64,000 bases of DNA from NCBI RefSeq assembly GCF_015207755.1, contig NZ_JADEWH010000002.1:496001-560000 (forward strand). The letters run 5' to 3'. The notes under the pieces are model-generated. The model saw only the letters and a list, made by a program, of their open reading frames with translations, made no database searches and was not told the DNA's origin. Within the stretch, counting starts at the first letter, position 1; each line of letters opens with the position of its first letter. Shown in pieces: positions 9,787 to 19,641 of the stretch. Origin of the DNA: Nodularia sp. LEGE 06071. Its GTDB lineage: Bacteria > Cyanobacteriota > Cyanobacteriia > Cyanobacteriales > Nostocaceae. Made by a program: the position numbers and the translations under genes.

Positions 9787-9918
9787 ATGACTGCACTTCC
9801 CAAATTGCGTTGGATGGCGCTGCCAATCACAGTCGGCTTGGGTGTCATTAATTTGTCTCCAGAACCCTCTTCCCTAGTACAGGTCGGCGGAAATAAACAG
9901 ACCATTCAAAATCAATGA
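9787..9918 (+). CDS. Short ORF, possibly a truncated secreted-protein start
   Basis: This 43-codon frame begins at ATG 9787 (AAGAAGG nearby upstream). It reads MTALPKLRWMALPITVGLGV, followed by a short polar tail ending in TIQNQ. The basic-then-hydrophobic opening resembles a signal sequence whose mature protein is missing. No family is recognisable, and it may be a relic. It sits between the second sbtA leader copy and the sbtB fragment. Confidence 0.25.
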   Translation: MTALPKLRWMALPITVGLGVINLSPEPSSLVQVGGNKQTIQNQ

Positions 9919-10084
9919 AAAGCCTAGAGGATAATATTTTTGACTTTTGATTTTTGACTTCACGGCGGTACTAGTACCCCCTGCAATCTGATTTTGAATG
10001 TTGGTCATAGCGCCAAAATATAAGTTTTTTTTATATAATGCTTCCGCTAATCTGAGTCAATATTTATCAACTGAATGTAGTTGA

Positions 10085-11968
<1,884 letters not shown>

Positions 11969-11989
11969 AACTTGAATGCTGGAATACGA

Positions 11990-12044
11990 TTAGTTTTGAT
12001 TATCTGTTTTTAAACCTTGTGGTTAGTTGCAATATTCATGGTCA
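11990..12044 (-). repeat. bicA upstream region shared with the 81-residue gene
   Basis: Source or sister copy of 9289-9343 (53 of 55 bases equal), 22 bases upstream of the bicA ATG. Because it was carried along with a different gene, it is a good candidate for the bicA promoter or leader. Confidence 0.75.
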
Positions 12045-12232
12045 GCCAAAACAATAAATAGTTAGCCCACATTAAATCTAAGTGAATTCGGGTATAACTT
12101 AGCTGCTATTAGAATACATGAAATGTTTTGTCTCAGCTTTACTGGATTTTGTGGCAGGCACATAATAGATAAAACTGTTCCCTGAGCAAGTAAGTTTGTT
12201 TTTTAAATTACATATCGCTAAATTTTCAACAC

Positions 12233-13498
12233 TCAGAATTTCATCAATCCCATCTCGCATAAACCTTGGCGTAGTCGGTTAGCTTCTTCGGGGTTTTGTT
12301 GTTCGTAAAGCAGGATGGCGTTTTGAAAGGCTGTTAAACTCGCTGGAACATTGCCAACTTTTAGCTGTACTACCCCTAAATTTTGATAAGCTTGTGCATA
12401 GTTGGGATTACATCGGATGGCTTTTTGGTAACAGGCGATCGCATCGGTAAATAAACCCAAAGCTTTGAAGATCATTCCCAAGTTATAGTGTCCCATCACA
12501 AAATTTGGGTCAATTTTTAAAGTTGTTTCGTAAGCAATTTTTGCATTATTAATATCGCCAGATGCTTTAAGTAAGTTGCCTAAATTGTTGTATGAGCCTA
12601 ATTTGAGCATCGGGTAAATTGGCAGCTTGATTGCAGCTTGATAATGAAATATAGCCTGTTGAGTGTTTTGTAAATGACTGTGAGCAATGCCTAAATGGTA
12701 GTGTAATTCGTACACAATTTCATAGTTTTCCTCTGCTGCCTTGACTCCCTGGCGAATGGAATTCCCGGACTGTTCTTGTCTGTTTATGTCGCTGTGACTG
12801 CCAGTAGCCTGGTTTAATCCTCTGTTGAGTAAATTCATCCCTTGGTCAATTTTGCCAATCTGCACATACAAAGCCCCTAACTTACTGCAAACATAGGGAT
12901 CATCAGGATGGGTAGCCAGAAACGCTTCCATTGTGGTTTGGGCTTTGGCATATTTATTATTTTGAGCGATCGCAGTTTTCTGATATCCTTTATGTAGAAT
13001 AGCTATCCCTTGTAAATAACCGATTTGCCAATGAGGTTCTTGGGTTAAAATTGCCGATACACTGTCATCCACTAAAGCATGATAGGGGCGTTGAAAGTGA
13101 ATCTGGGGATGGTTGCGAAACAGCCGAGACACCAGAGAATAGGGAGATTGTTCCGCGCCAACTTCTTGACGTACTAGATTAATCAGAATATATTCGTCAC
13201 TTTCAATTGCGGAGATCATTTGTGGCACAATACTTGGGGTGAGAGTTTCGTCAGCATCTAATACCAAAATCCAATCACCAGTCACATATTGTAGCGCCGC
13301 ATTCCGGGCAGCACTGAAGTCATTACACCATTCAAAGTGATATAACTTCGCACCGAATTCTTGGGCAATATGAGGAGTGCGATCGCTTGACCCGGTATCT
13401 AGTATGATAATCTCATCTACCACACCTTTCACACTATTTAAACATTTAGGCAGTGTGGCTGCTTCATTTTTGACAATCATGCAGAGACTTAGTTTCAT
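12233..13498 (-). CDS. Family 2 glycosyltransferase with C-terminal TPR repeats
   Basis: The 421-residue protein starts with a short GT2 domain (about residues 1-230): SLCMIVKNEAATLPKCLNSV, ILDTGSSDRTPHIA and the DxD-type LVLDADETL. These are the nucleotide-sugar and metal sites of SunS-like or TPR-linked transferases. Four to five TPR units follow (about 250-400), including NLGNLLKASGDINNAK and CYQKAIRCNPNYAQAYQNLG. Such proteins glycosylate peptides or cell-surface material; the substrate is unknown. The end of the gene has been copied into the chimera at 6578-6925. Start ATG 13498, with a 470-base gap upstream. Confidence 0.85.
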   Translation of the reverse strand: MKLSLCMIVKNEAATLPKCLNSVKGVVDEIIILDTGSSDRTPHIAQEFGAKLYHFEWCNDFSAARNAALQYVTGDWILVLDADETLTPSIVPQMISAIESDEYILINLVRQEVGAEQSPYSLVSRLFRNHPQIHFQRPYHALVDDSVSAILTQEPHWQIGYLQGIAILHKGYQKTAIAQNNKYAKAQTTMEAFLATHPDDPYVCSKLGALYVQIGKIDQGMNLLNRGLNQATGSHSDINRQEQSGNSIRQGVKAAEENYEIVYELHYHLGIAHSHLQNTQQAIFHYQAAIKLPIYPMLKLGSYNNLGNLLKASGDINNAKIAYETTLKIDPNFVMGHYNLGMIFKALGLFTDAIACYQKAIRCNPNYAQAYQNLGVVQLKVGNVPASLTAFQNAILLYEQQNPEEANRLRQGLCEMGLMKF

Positions 13499-13969
13499 AT
13501 CGCCGAAAAACTATGATTTCAGGTTAATGGGCTGATGTAACCGAATTTAATTATCTGCCAATTTCGGTCTTAGGTGATCATTAATAAATTTAGCAGTCAT
13601 GTTATCTTTATCACTTTTAAATCAGGTTCACTGGTTATGGGTATAAAGATACTAACTGATTTCTAGAATTTTAACCCCAGAAAATATTATGCATTCCCTA
13701 TATTAATTATTCGATTGCAGTACATTCATAACAGGAATATTATTAAATATATCGTTGTTAAATTTCCATCAATTCCCACTAAAACTCAAATCTAATATTT
13801 GATATACAAATGATAATTAAATTATTTTCAAATAAAATTCCCGACCTGTTAAAAAAGCCGAGAATCTGATTTGAGCAATTTAAAAATCAATTAAACTGCG
13901 ATCATGGTAGACTTTTGAAGTCCTGTAATCTTCAAGTATATCTACTGCTTCTGCACTACCAGCAACCAC
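13499..13969. other. AT-rich intergenic region
   Basis: 471 bases with no convincing gene. Strongly A/T-rich around 13680-13830. Contains the promoter of the glycosyltransferase-TPR gene and the 3' flank of trxA; no clear operator seen. Confidence 0.4.
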
Positions 13970-14296
13970 CTAAAGCAACTTATCTACAGCAGCAGTGAAT
14001 TGCTCATAAGGAGAAACTCCCACAATAGTTTCTGCTAATTCACCATCCTTGAACATTAAAACCGCCGGAATGCTACGCAGACCAAATTTTTTGAACACCG
14101 GCTTATTATTGTCAATATCTAGCTTGACGACTTGAGCGCGACCTTTGTATTCTTCCGCAAGTTGCTCCATTAACGGACTAACCAGACGACAGGGGCCACA
14201 CCAAGTAGCAGTAAAATCAACTACAAGGACTTTTTCGTTACTTAAAAGAGCATCAAATTCACTTTCTTCAACATAAGCAACTGTGTCAGTAGACAT
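13970..14296 (-). CDS. trxA: Thioredoxin
   Basis: A 108-residue thioredoxin of classic length. The active site WCGPC is at residues 32-36, followed by the cis-proline loop RSIPAVLMF and the glycine-containing C-terminal helix start (ETIVGVSPYEQF). It reduces protein disulfides using electrons from ferredoxin- or NADPH-thioredoxin reductase. The N-terminal strand is typical (VLVVDFTATWCGPC). Several thioredoxin types occur in cyanobacteria and the exact subtype cannot be fixed here. The gene stands alone, transcribed away from the cyclase-like gene at 14443. Confidence 0.93.
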   Translation of the reverse strand: MSTDTVAYVEESEFDALLSNEKVLVVDFTATWCGPCRLVSPLMEQLAEEYKGRAQVVKLDIDNNKPVFKKFGLRSIPAVLMFKDGELAETIVGVSPYEQFTAAVDKLL

Positions 14297-14442
14297 TATT
14301 TTAATTCTCCAATCTAAAATTTCACTAAAAAGCTAACTCTAAAAACTATACTCCCTTCTGCGGGTCGGTAAACCATGATCTAGTTCTGGTTGAGCAACTT
14401 TTCACTAAAAAGCTGTGATTATTTTCGTAAATATTTTGATAA

Positions 14443-15159
14443 ATGCCACAAAATCAAAACAGGATAACTTACTCACGGGTCATACATCTCAGCCATATAA
14501 TAGACATAGATATTCCCCAATGGCCTGGTGACCCCCCAGTGGAATTTACCACCGTCGCTCAGATTCCACAGGATGGCTATTACTTACGGCGGTTCAGCTT
14601 AGGAGAACACAGTGCAACTCATATCAACGCACCGAACAGTTTTCATGATGATGGTGTGGGAATTGACCAATACTCGGCTGAGTCACTGGTTTTACCTGGG
14701 GTAGTGATCGATATCTGCGAAGCCGCAGCGGTAAATGCTGATTACGCCTTGACTATTGCCGATGTTCTCGCTTGGGAGAAAAAAAATGGGGAAATTGCTG
14801 TTGGTAGTTTAGTGCTACTGCATACTGGCTGGCAAGATAAATGGTTAGATAAAACGGCGTTTTTTAACCCAGATGCGTCAGGAATTATGCACTTTCCCGG
14901 TTTTGGCGATGATGCAACTCAGTTTCTCTTGAAGGAACGGCAAGTTGCTGGTTTAGGTATTGATACGCATGGGGTAGACCCTGGACAGGATAACAGTTTT
15001 ACTATTAACAGTTTGGTTTTAGCACAGCAACGGATTGTTTTGGAAAATCTCACGAATTTGCAGCAGCTACCAGCTAAGGGTACTACTGTAATTATTGGTG
15101 TTTTGAGGTTGCGGGATGGTTCGGGTTGTCCTGTGGGGGTTTTGGCTTTAGTTCCATGA
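14443..15159 (+). CDS. Cyclase-family hydrolase (kynurenine formamidase-like fold)
   Basis: The 238-residue protein belongs by overall pattern to the PF04199 family (IDIPQWPGDPPVEF, LGEHSATHINAPNSFHDDG, VLLHTGWQDKW, GIDTHGVDPGQDNSF). In classical members the motif HxGTHxDxPxH supplies metal ligands and a catalytic His. Here it reads HSATHINAPNS, so Asp is Asn and the last His is Ser, although another His follows two residues later. This may be a subfamily signature with changed chemistry. The substrate is unknown and tryptophan degradation should not be assumed. Start ATG 14443; no strong ribosome site is visible. Confidence 0.75.
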   Translation: MPQNQNRITYSRVIHLSHIIDIDIPQWPGDPPVEFTTVAQIPQDGYYLRRFSLGEHSATHINAPNSFHDDGVGIDQYSAESLVLPGVVIDICEAAAVNADYALTIADVLAWEKKNGEIAVGSLVLLHTGWQDKWLDKTAFFNPDASGIMHFPGFGDDATQFLLKERQVAGLGIDTHGVDPGQDNSFTINSLVLAQQRIVLENLTNLQQLPAKGTTVIIGVLRLRDGSGCPVGVLALVP

Positions 15160-15458
15160 CTTTTTCCGGCTGAGGACTGGGGATTTAATACAATCCAGAA
15201 TCTCACCCCGAGTCCCTCTGCTCCTCCCAACAAGGGAGACGCTATGGGAAGGTAACAGCGCCCAAGTTGATAATCGGGAATAGAAAATTCATCGCTAAAA
15301 TAGAGATACTACACCAAGATTAAGCAATATTTTGGCAATTCAACCATAAATAAACTGCAATATTTCATCAGTAATGAATATGTTTGTTTATCTGTGGTTT
15401 TTTGTCTATTTATGCGGATTTGAGCGAGAGTAATACCCAAAAAAAGGGAAGGTGTGAT

Positions 15459-15824
15459 ATGACAATTATCTTAGACCATACTATAGTCCCTGCACAAGAT
15501 AAAGAAAAATCGGCACGCTTTTTTGCAGAGATTTTTGGACTAAAGCTTGATAGTCCGGTTGGTCATTTTGCTGCTGTGCGTGTCAATGACCAGTTAACCT
15601 TCGATTTTGCTGACAGAGAAGAATTTGAGTCTCACCATTATGCTTTTCATGTCAGTGATGAAGAATTTGATGCCATCTTTACACGCATCAAAGAAATAGG
15701 ACTGGAATACAGTAGCGACCCTATGCATGAAAACACAGGCGAAATTAATCATAGAATGGGAGGTCGTGGTTTTTATTTCTATGACCTAGATGGTCATAAT
15801 TTAGAATTATTGACTCGTGCTTAG
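15459..15824 (+). CDS. VOC (glyoxalase/bleomycin resistance) family protein
   Basis: A 121-residue single-domain VOC protein: ILDHTIVPAQDKEKSARFFA, FGLKLDSPVGHFAAVRV, HHYAFHVSDEEFDAIF and a C-terminal YFYDLDGHNLELLT. Two beta-alpha-beta-beta-beta units are expected, with His in LDHTIV, His in YAFHV and Glu in NLELL as likely metal ligands. The reaction cannot be told from sequence; dioxygenase-like, lyase-like or binding roles all occur. The ATG at 15459 follows GGGAAGG and begins a canonical VOC N-terminus; an upstream ATG at 15384 would add 25 residues unlike the family. Confidence 0.85.
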   Translation: MTIILDHTIVPAQDKEKSARFFAEIFGLKLDSPVGHFAAVRVNDQLTFDFADREEFESHHYAFHVSDEEFDAIFTRIKEIGLEYSSDPMHENTGEINHRMGGRGFYFYDLDGHNLELLTRA

Positions 15825-15847
15825 TGATTTTCAAGGTTCATAAAATT

Positions 15848-15887
15848 GCAGAAGTAGCCTAAATTAATTAATCCAGACTACTTCTGC
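15848..15887 (+). terminator. Hairpin after the VOC gene
   Basis: A perfect 10-base inverted repeat (GCAGAAGTAG with CTACTTCTGC) 24 bases after the stop codon, with an A/T-rich 20-base loop. Likely terminator or 3' stabilising hairpin, although no T-run follows. Confidence 0.5.
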
Positions 15888-16168
15888 TACACCCCTTGCA
15901 CAATAAAAAGATACCACTGACAAAAAATGTATGTCTGCCAAATTGCCAAATCACCGTGTTTTACTGAGTCAGCATTTGGGTAAAAAAACCGGATTTATTG
16001 GCAACAATTTCATTTAAAGTTGTAAATTTCAGTTGATTCACCAATTTTTGGGGAATGGTTGGCAATGCTACTAGATATCTATCTACAGAGTGTAGTATAA
16101 TTTTATCTATTCTTGTACTGCCTAGACCAAGAATACGTCTCAAAACTCAGAAATTTGGTGGCTGTCTT

Positions 16169-16537
16169 ATGTTAAGTCCTGTAGTTACACTCAGCATCTT
16201 CCAGAAACAACCCGATCCTCAAGTATTTTCTACAGGTCAAGTCATCTTTAAGGAAGGACAGCCAGGTGATTGTATGTTCGGGATTTTAGAAGGCGTGGTG
16301 GAAATATTAGTCAATGGTAAGACTGTAGAGATAATTGAGTCAGGTGAGGTCTTTGGGACTGGTATACTTGTAGGGATAAAAGGGAGAACTTATACTGCGA
16401 TCGCTAAATCTGACTGCAAGCTAGCATATTTGGACGAGTCTGGGTTTCTGTTTGCGGTTCAGGAAACGCCTGTATTTGCTATCAAGGTAATGAAAAGTTA
16501 TGCAGAACGTCTCAGTCGCTTGCAGCATAAGCTATAA
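16169..16537 (+). CDS. Stand-alone cyclic nucleotide-binding domain protein
   Basis: The 122-residue protein consists of one CRP-like cNMP-binding domain: QVFSTGQVIFKEGQPGDCMF, GILEGVVEILVNGKTVEII, SGEVFGTGILVGIKGRTYTA. It ends with a short helix (IKVMKSYAERLSRLQHKL) and has no helix-turn-helix, so it is not a CRP-type transcription factor by itself. The phosphate-binding cassette around GEVFGTGILVGIKGRTYTA lacks the usual E-xxx-R-A pattern in clear form, so nucleotide binding is uncertain. I chose ATG 16169 because the longer frame from 16055 adds residues unlike this fold. Confidence 0.75.
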   Translation: MLSPVVTLSIFQKQPDPQVFSTGQVIFKEGQPGDCMFGILEGVVEILVNGKTVEIIESGEVFGTGILVGIKGRTYTAIAKSDCKLAYLDESGFLFAVQETPVFAIKVMKSYAERLSRLQHKL

Positions 16538-16551
16538 AATTTCCGATAAAT

Positions 16552-16608
16552 TTAAGTTACTGCGAATTCAGTATACTGTCTAATATCTCCGGCTTGGAAG
16601 GCTAAATT
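16552..16608 (-). pseudogene. Relic of an xisI gene (last 18 codons)
   Basis: On the minus strand this reads NLAFQAGDIRQYTEFAVT then stop, nearly the ending of the intact XisI at 17847 (AFQPADIRQHTEFAVT). No upstream part of xisI remains. It lies directly before the toxin-antitoxin block, so an xisI copy once stood here too. Confidence 0.8.
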
Positions 16609-16695
16609 AGGTTTTTTTATCTCGCGCAAAGGCGCAAAGTCGCCAAGGAAGAGAAGTATCATGAAATATATATAGGCTAAATAGCAGGATAAATC

Positions 16696-16935
16696 ATGAA
16701 TGCTTACAAGACGTATATCACGATTGAAGACCCGAAACAGGTAGTTTTATCTGATTTACCTTTTCAAGCTGGAAAACGTGTGGAGATAATTGTTTTAGCT
16801 GAAAATAAACCTAAAGCTGCAATTAGTACAAAGTTGCGGAATTTATTTGATAAAACTCAGGCTATTCCTGGAATGGAAGAGATTACATATGAGGAAATAA
16901 CAGCAGAAATAGAAGCCTATCGGCGTGGGGAATGA
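16696..16935 (+). CDS. Antitoxin-like protein of a broken toxin-antitoxin pair
   Basis: This 79-residue protein starts with a short beta-type segment (AYKTYITIEDPKQVVLSDLP, then FQAGKRVEIIVLAE) typical of small AbrB- or DUF104-like antitoxins. It ends in an acidic helix (EITYEEITAEIEAYRRGE), which commonly binds the toxin. It overlaps the next frame by four bases (ATGA), the usual translational coupling of antitoxin-toxin pairs. The partner at 16932 begins as a PIN domain but is cut after 27 residues, so the antitoxin is probably an orphan. Confidence 0.6.
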   Translation: MNAYKTYITIEDPKQVVLSDLPFQAGKRVEIIVLAENKPKAAISTKLRNLFDKTQAIPGMEEITYEEITAEIEAYRRGE

Positions 16936-17219
16936 AGGTTATTATTGATACTAATGTTTTAGTTTCTGCTATTCTCAAGGGGAGAGAACTAAGGGATGTT
17001 ATTCAATTTGCTCAAAATAAAATTCCAGAAATTCAACAAGAATTACATTTACAGCTTTTAGAAAAAAATCAAAATAATCAATTAAATGAATCAGATAGAT
17101 TGTTATTGAAGTCGCTGCGAGTGAGTGCTGATTATTTAATGTTGAAAAAAGCCTATGCTTATGCACTTTTACAGTGGAAAGGCTATTCTCTGCCAGATTT
17201 TGAGCAATTAGTAGATTAA
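16932..17219 (+). pseudogene. PIN toxin head fused to the tail of a duplicated helical gene
   Basis: Residues 1-27 (MKVIIDTNVLVSAILKGREL, then RDVIQF) are a clean PIN-domain start with the first catalytic Asp in IDTN. After that the frame is the C-terminal 67 residues of the helical protein encoded at 18672-18989, with a few changes. The join is at about 17008, the left edge of the 830-base duplication. The PIN nuclease core is therefore lost. The frame stays open to the same stop as the original gene, so a fusion protein could be made, but toxin activity is unlikely. Confidence 0.8.
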
Positions 17220-17602
17220 TATAAAGTACTGACTGAGTAAGCACGAATTGCCGAGTCTACGGTTACAATTGTCATATCATGCTGTAATGCTTGGCAGATT
17301 AAAATTCTATCAAAAGGATCACGATGTAATAATGGCAGATTTACGAGTTGAGCAATACTTTGTTCATCTAGATTGAGACTGCTGATCAGGTGCTGCTGAC
17401 GCTGTTTAGGAAGGTATATTTCCGGTGATTCTGGTAAGGGTAGTTTACCTAATTGATATTTAACGGTTGCTTCCCACACTGAAACACAACTTAAATATAC
17501 GTCGTTGTTTAAATCACGAATGCTATTTTGTAAATGAATTGGTAATTTTTGATCACCACTAATAAACCATAAAAAAATATGGGTATCTAACAATAATTTC
17601 AT
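17216..17602 (-). CDS. PIN-domain toxin, VapC-like (copy A)
   Basis: A 128-residue PIN ribonuclease: LLLDTHIFLWFISGD at the N-terminus (first Asp), SVWEATVKYQLGKL (Glu), and LLHRDPFDRILICQAL with VTVDSAIRAY at the C-terminal acidic site. VapC toxins cut tRNA or rRNA; the target here is unknown. The start overlaps the stop of the antitoxin by four bases, the common antitoxin-first arrangement. Its stop overlaps the convergent fused frame at 17216-17219. Copy B at 18986 differs at only a few residues (N/E, V/I, STLY/NILY). Confidence 0.9.
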   Translation of the reverse strand: MKLLLDTHIFLWFISGDQKLPIHLQNSIRDLNNDVYLSCVSVWEATVKYQLGKLPLPESPEIYLPKQRQQHLISSLNLDEQSIAQLVNLPLLHRDPFDRILICQALQHDMTIVTVDSAIRAYSVSTLY

Positions 17603-17829
17603 TTACCCTCAAAACTATTTAAAACATCTTCAGGTAAGGGACTATCAAAATCATCTGGAACAATGAAATCTCCAGCACATAAGCCATAAGGCCTCATTTG
17701 TTCAGTAACTGGTTTAATTTCTGCAATAGGTTTACCAGCTTGGGTGATAATAATGCTTTGTCCTGCTGCTACTTGCTGAAGATAGCTGCTTAGATTCTGC
17801 TGAATTTCATCAATGGTTACAGTTAGCAT
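17599..17829 (-). CDS. Phd/YefM-type antitoxin (copy A)
   Basis: A 76-residue antitoxin with the Phd/YefM N-terminal fold: MLTVTIDEIQQNLSSYLQQV, then AGQSIIITQAGKPIAEIKPV, expected to bind DNA as a dimer and repress the operon. The C-terminal GDFIVPDDFDSPLPEDVLNS should wrap the toxin. It is translated first and overlaps the toxin gene. Compared with copy B it lacks five residues in the linker (PVTEQM against PVSPIIQQM). Confidence 0.88.
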   Translation of the reverse strand: MLTVTIDEIQQNLSSYLQQVAAGQSIIITQAGKPIAEIKPVTEQMRPYGLCAGDFIVPDDFDSPLPEDVLNSFEGK

Positions 17830-17846
17830 AAGATGATTTTAAAGTT

Positions 17847-18182
17847 TTAAGTTACTGCAAATTCAGTATGTTGCCTGATATCTGCTGGTTGAAAGGCGAG
17901 AACAATATGATGTTTAGGAATACCAGCGTTAACCAGTTCGTTGGCTATTCCGTATTCTGTACCGTCTCTTTGAATCCAGATTTTGTCGTTGATAATGTCA
18001 AGATGAACTAAGCAACCATGTACCCGTTGATTATTTTCCCAGCCTAGCGTTAGTAGTAGGTAATGGTTGAGGGTTTGGTCAATAATTAGTTGTCTTTCTA
18101 GTTCTCCGTAAGCGTAGGGGAGTTGGGCGTATTCAGTTAATATTTTTTGAATGATTTGGCGATAATTATCTAAGGTATCCAT
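17847..18182 (-). CDS. xisI: XisI, fdxN element excision controlling protein
   Basis: A 111-residue XisI: VHGCLVHLDIINDKIWIQRD, GTEYGIANELVNAGIPKHHI and the ending QPADIRQHTEFAVT are family hallmarks. XisI and XisH were identified as needed, with the recombinase XisF, for excision of the fdxN element in Anabaena heterocysts. Most xisHI pairs, like this one, lie far from any such element, so another role (a two-protein regulator or defence module) is possible. It overlaps xisH by 13 bases and is translated after it. Confidence 0.92.
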   Translation of the reverse strand: MDTLDNYRQIIQKILTEYAQLPYAYGELERQLIIDQTLNHYLLLTLGWENNQRVHGCLVHLDIINDKIWIQRDGTEYGIANELVNAGIPKHHIVLAFQPADIRQHTEFAVT

Positions 18183-18586
18183 TGCAGCACCACTTCTTTT
18201 TTTGAGTCAAAGACAAGTAAACAAAGGCGTTGATTTTCTAATAATATTTTACCAACTGGTTCTTGAAATAGTTCTGAGTAGGTTTCTTGACGAATAGCGA
18301 GATATAAGCGACGCTCAGGTTCTAAGCGATTGAGAATATCGTAATATAAGATATATTGCCCTAAAGCGTTTTCTAGGTCTGTCACTGGAGACGCACCTAT
18401 AAAGCTTTTAATTTCGACTGCTATTTTATGTCCGGTTTTTTCGGCGGCTATGAGTTTTTCTGCACCTAAGTCTATATATAAATCTCTTGTACCCCATTTG
18501 AGAACAAATGGATCTTTGGTGATTTGCCAATTATCTTTTTCTAGGGAATTTCTAACGGTATTATGGTAAATGTCTTTAGCTGGCAT
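18170..18586 (-). CDS. xisH: XisH, fdxN element excision controlling protein
   Basis: A 138-residue XisH. The start at 18586 gives MPAKDIYHNTVRNSLEKDNW, the normal opening; the longer frame to 18607 adds seven residues. IDLGAEKLIAAEKTGHKIAV followed by EIKSF carries the Asp...ExK pattern of PD-(D/E)XK nucleases, to which XisH is structurally related. It partners with XisI, whose gene overlaps by 13 bases. Nuclease activity is inferred from the fold only. Confidence 0.93.
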   Translation of the reverse strand: MPAKDIYHNTVRNSLEKDNWQITKDPFVLKWGTRDLYIDLGAEKLIAAEKTGHKIAVEIKSFIGASPVTDLENALGQYILYYDILNRLEPERRLYLAIRQETYSELFQEPVGKILLENQRLCLLVFDSKKEVVLQWIP

Positions 18587-18671
18587 TTGGGTAAGTATAT
18601 CTTGCAATATATAGTATATTAATTTGGGAAATTACAGTTATACTAAAAATTAAGTAATTATTACAAAAGTT

Positions 18672-18989
18672 ATGAGTACCCAAACTAATACTCCTCCTGG
18701 TGTTGATTATGCACCCCTGGAATTACAAGGGGAATTAATCGCTATGCAGCAATTAATGATTGAGGAATTATTACCTATTGCTCAAAGCAAAATTACAGAA
18801 AGTCAACAAGAACTGCATTTACAGCTTTTAGAAAAAAATCAAAATAATCAATTAAATGACTCAGATAGATTGTTATTGAAGTCGCTCCGAGTGAGTGCTG
18901 ATTATTTAATGTTGAAAAAAGCCTATGCTTATGCACTTTTACAGTGGAAAGGCTATTCTCTGCCAGATTTTGAGCAATTAGTAGATTAA
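18672..18989 (+). CDS. Small helical protein of unknown function
   Basis: A 105-residue, wholly helical, Leu/Gln-rich protein: MSTQTNTPPGVDYAPLELQG, then QQLMIEELLPIAQ, QELHLQLLEKNQNNQL, LLLKSLRVSADYLMLKKAYAY and ALLQWKGYSLPDFEQLVD. I know no function. It is divergent from xisH and convergent with the VapC copy B, sharing four bases at the stops. Its last two thirds were duplicated together with the toxin cassette to give the fused frame at 16932-17219. ATG 18672; no strong Shine-Dalgarno sequence. Confidence 0.65.
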   Translation: MSTQTNTPPGVDYAPLELQGELIAMQQLMIEELLPIAQSKITESQQELHLQLLEKNQNNQLNDSDRLLLKSLRVSADYLMLKKAYAYALLQWKGYSLPDFEQLVD

Positions 18990-19372
18990 TATAAAATATT
19001 TACTGAGTAAGCACGAATTGCCGAGTCTACGGTTACAATTGTCATATCATGCTGTAATGCTTGGCAAATTAAAATTCTATCAAAAGGATCACGATGTAAT
19101 AATGGCAGATTTACGAGTTGAGCAATACTTTGTTCATCTAGATTGAGACTGCTGATCAGGTGCTGTTGACGCTGTTTAGGAAGGTATATTTCCGGAGATT
19201 CTGGTAAGGGTAGTTTACCTAATTGATATTTAACGGTTGCTTCCCACACGGAAATGCAACTTAAATATACCTCGTTGTTTAAATCACGAATGCTATTTTG
19301 TAAATGAATTGGTAATTTTTGATCGCCACTAATAAACCATAAAAAAATATGGGTATCTAGTAATAGTTTCAT
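18986..19372 (-). CDS. PIN-domain toxin, VapC-like (copy B)
   Basis: A 128-residue near-twin of the toxin at 17216, with the same acidic residues (LLDTH, SVWEA, DPFDR, VTVDS). Changes are conservative (NNDV to NNEV, CVSV to CISV, YSVSTLY to YSVNILY). Both copies are open, which would allow cross-neutralisation by either antitoxin. The start overlaps the antitoxin stop by four bases. Confidence 0.9.
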   Translation of the reverse strand: MKLLLDTHIFLWFISGDQKLPIHLQNSIRDLNNEVYLSCISVWEATVKYQLGKLPLPESPEIYLPKQRQQHLISSLNLDEQSIAQLVNLPLLHRDPFDRILICQALQHDMTIVTVDSAIRAYSVNILY

Positions 19373-19608
19373 TTACCCTCAAAACTATTCAAAATATCTT
19401 CAGGTAAGGGACTATCAAAATCATCTGGAACAATGAAATCTCCAGCACATAAGCCATAAGGCCTCATTTGTTGAATAATAGGGGAAACTGGTTTAATTTC
19501 TGCAATAGGTTTACCAGCTTGGGTGATAATAATGCTTTGTCCTGCTGCTACTTGGTGAAGATAGCTGGTTAGATTTTCCTGAATTTCATCAATGGTTACA
19601 GTTAGCAT
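19369..19608 (-). CDS. Phd/YefM-type antitoxin (copy B)
   Basis: A 79-residue antitoxin, like copy A but with an extra SPIIQ segment in the linker between the DNA-binding part and the toxin-binding tail (KPVSPIIQQMRPYGLCAGDF). Upstream (19618 onward) there is no duplicated promoter beyond about ten bases, so the two cassettes may be controlled differently. Confidence 0.88.
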   Translation of the reverse strand: MLTVTIDEIQENLTSYLHQVAAGQSIIITQAGKPIAEIKPVSPIIQQMRPYGLCAGDFIVPDDFDSPLPEDILNSFEGK

Positions 19609-19641
19609 GAGATGATTGTATAGTAATATTTCTAGTATATC

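Larger units (their letters stand above)
17009..17838. repeat. 830-bp duplicated TA cassette, copy A
   Basis: Matches 18778-19617 in the same orientation with few differences. It carries the 3' part of a helical gene and a complete VapC-like toxin and its antitoxin. The main length difference is a 15-base segment in the antitoxin gene (five residues) present only in copy B. Confidence 0.92.
18778..19617. repeat. 840-bp duplicated TA cassette, copy B
   Basis: Partner of 17009-17838. Because copy B contains the helical gene complete while copy A begins inside it, B looks like the source and A the inserted copy. Confidence 0.92.
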
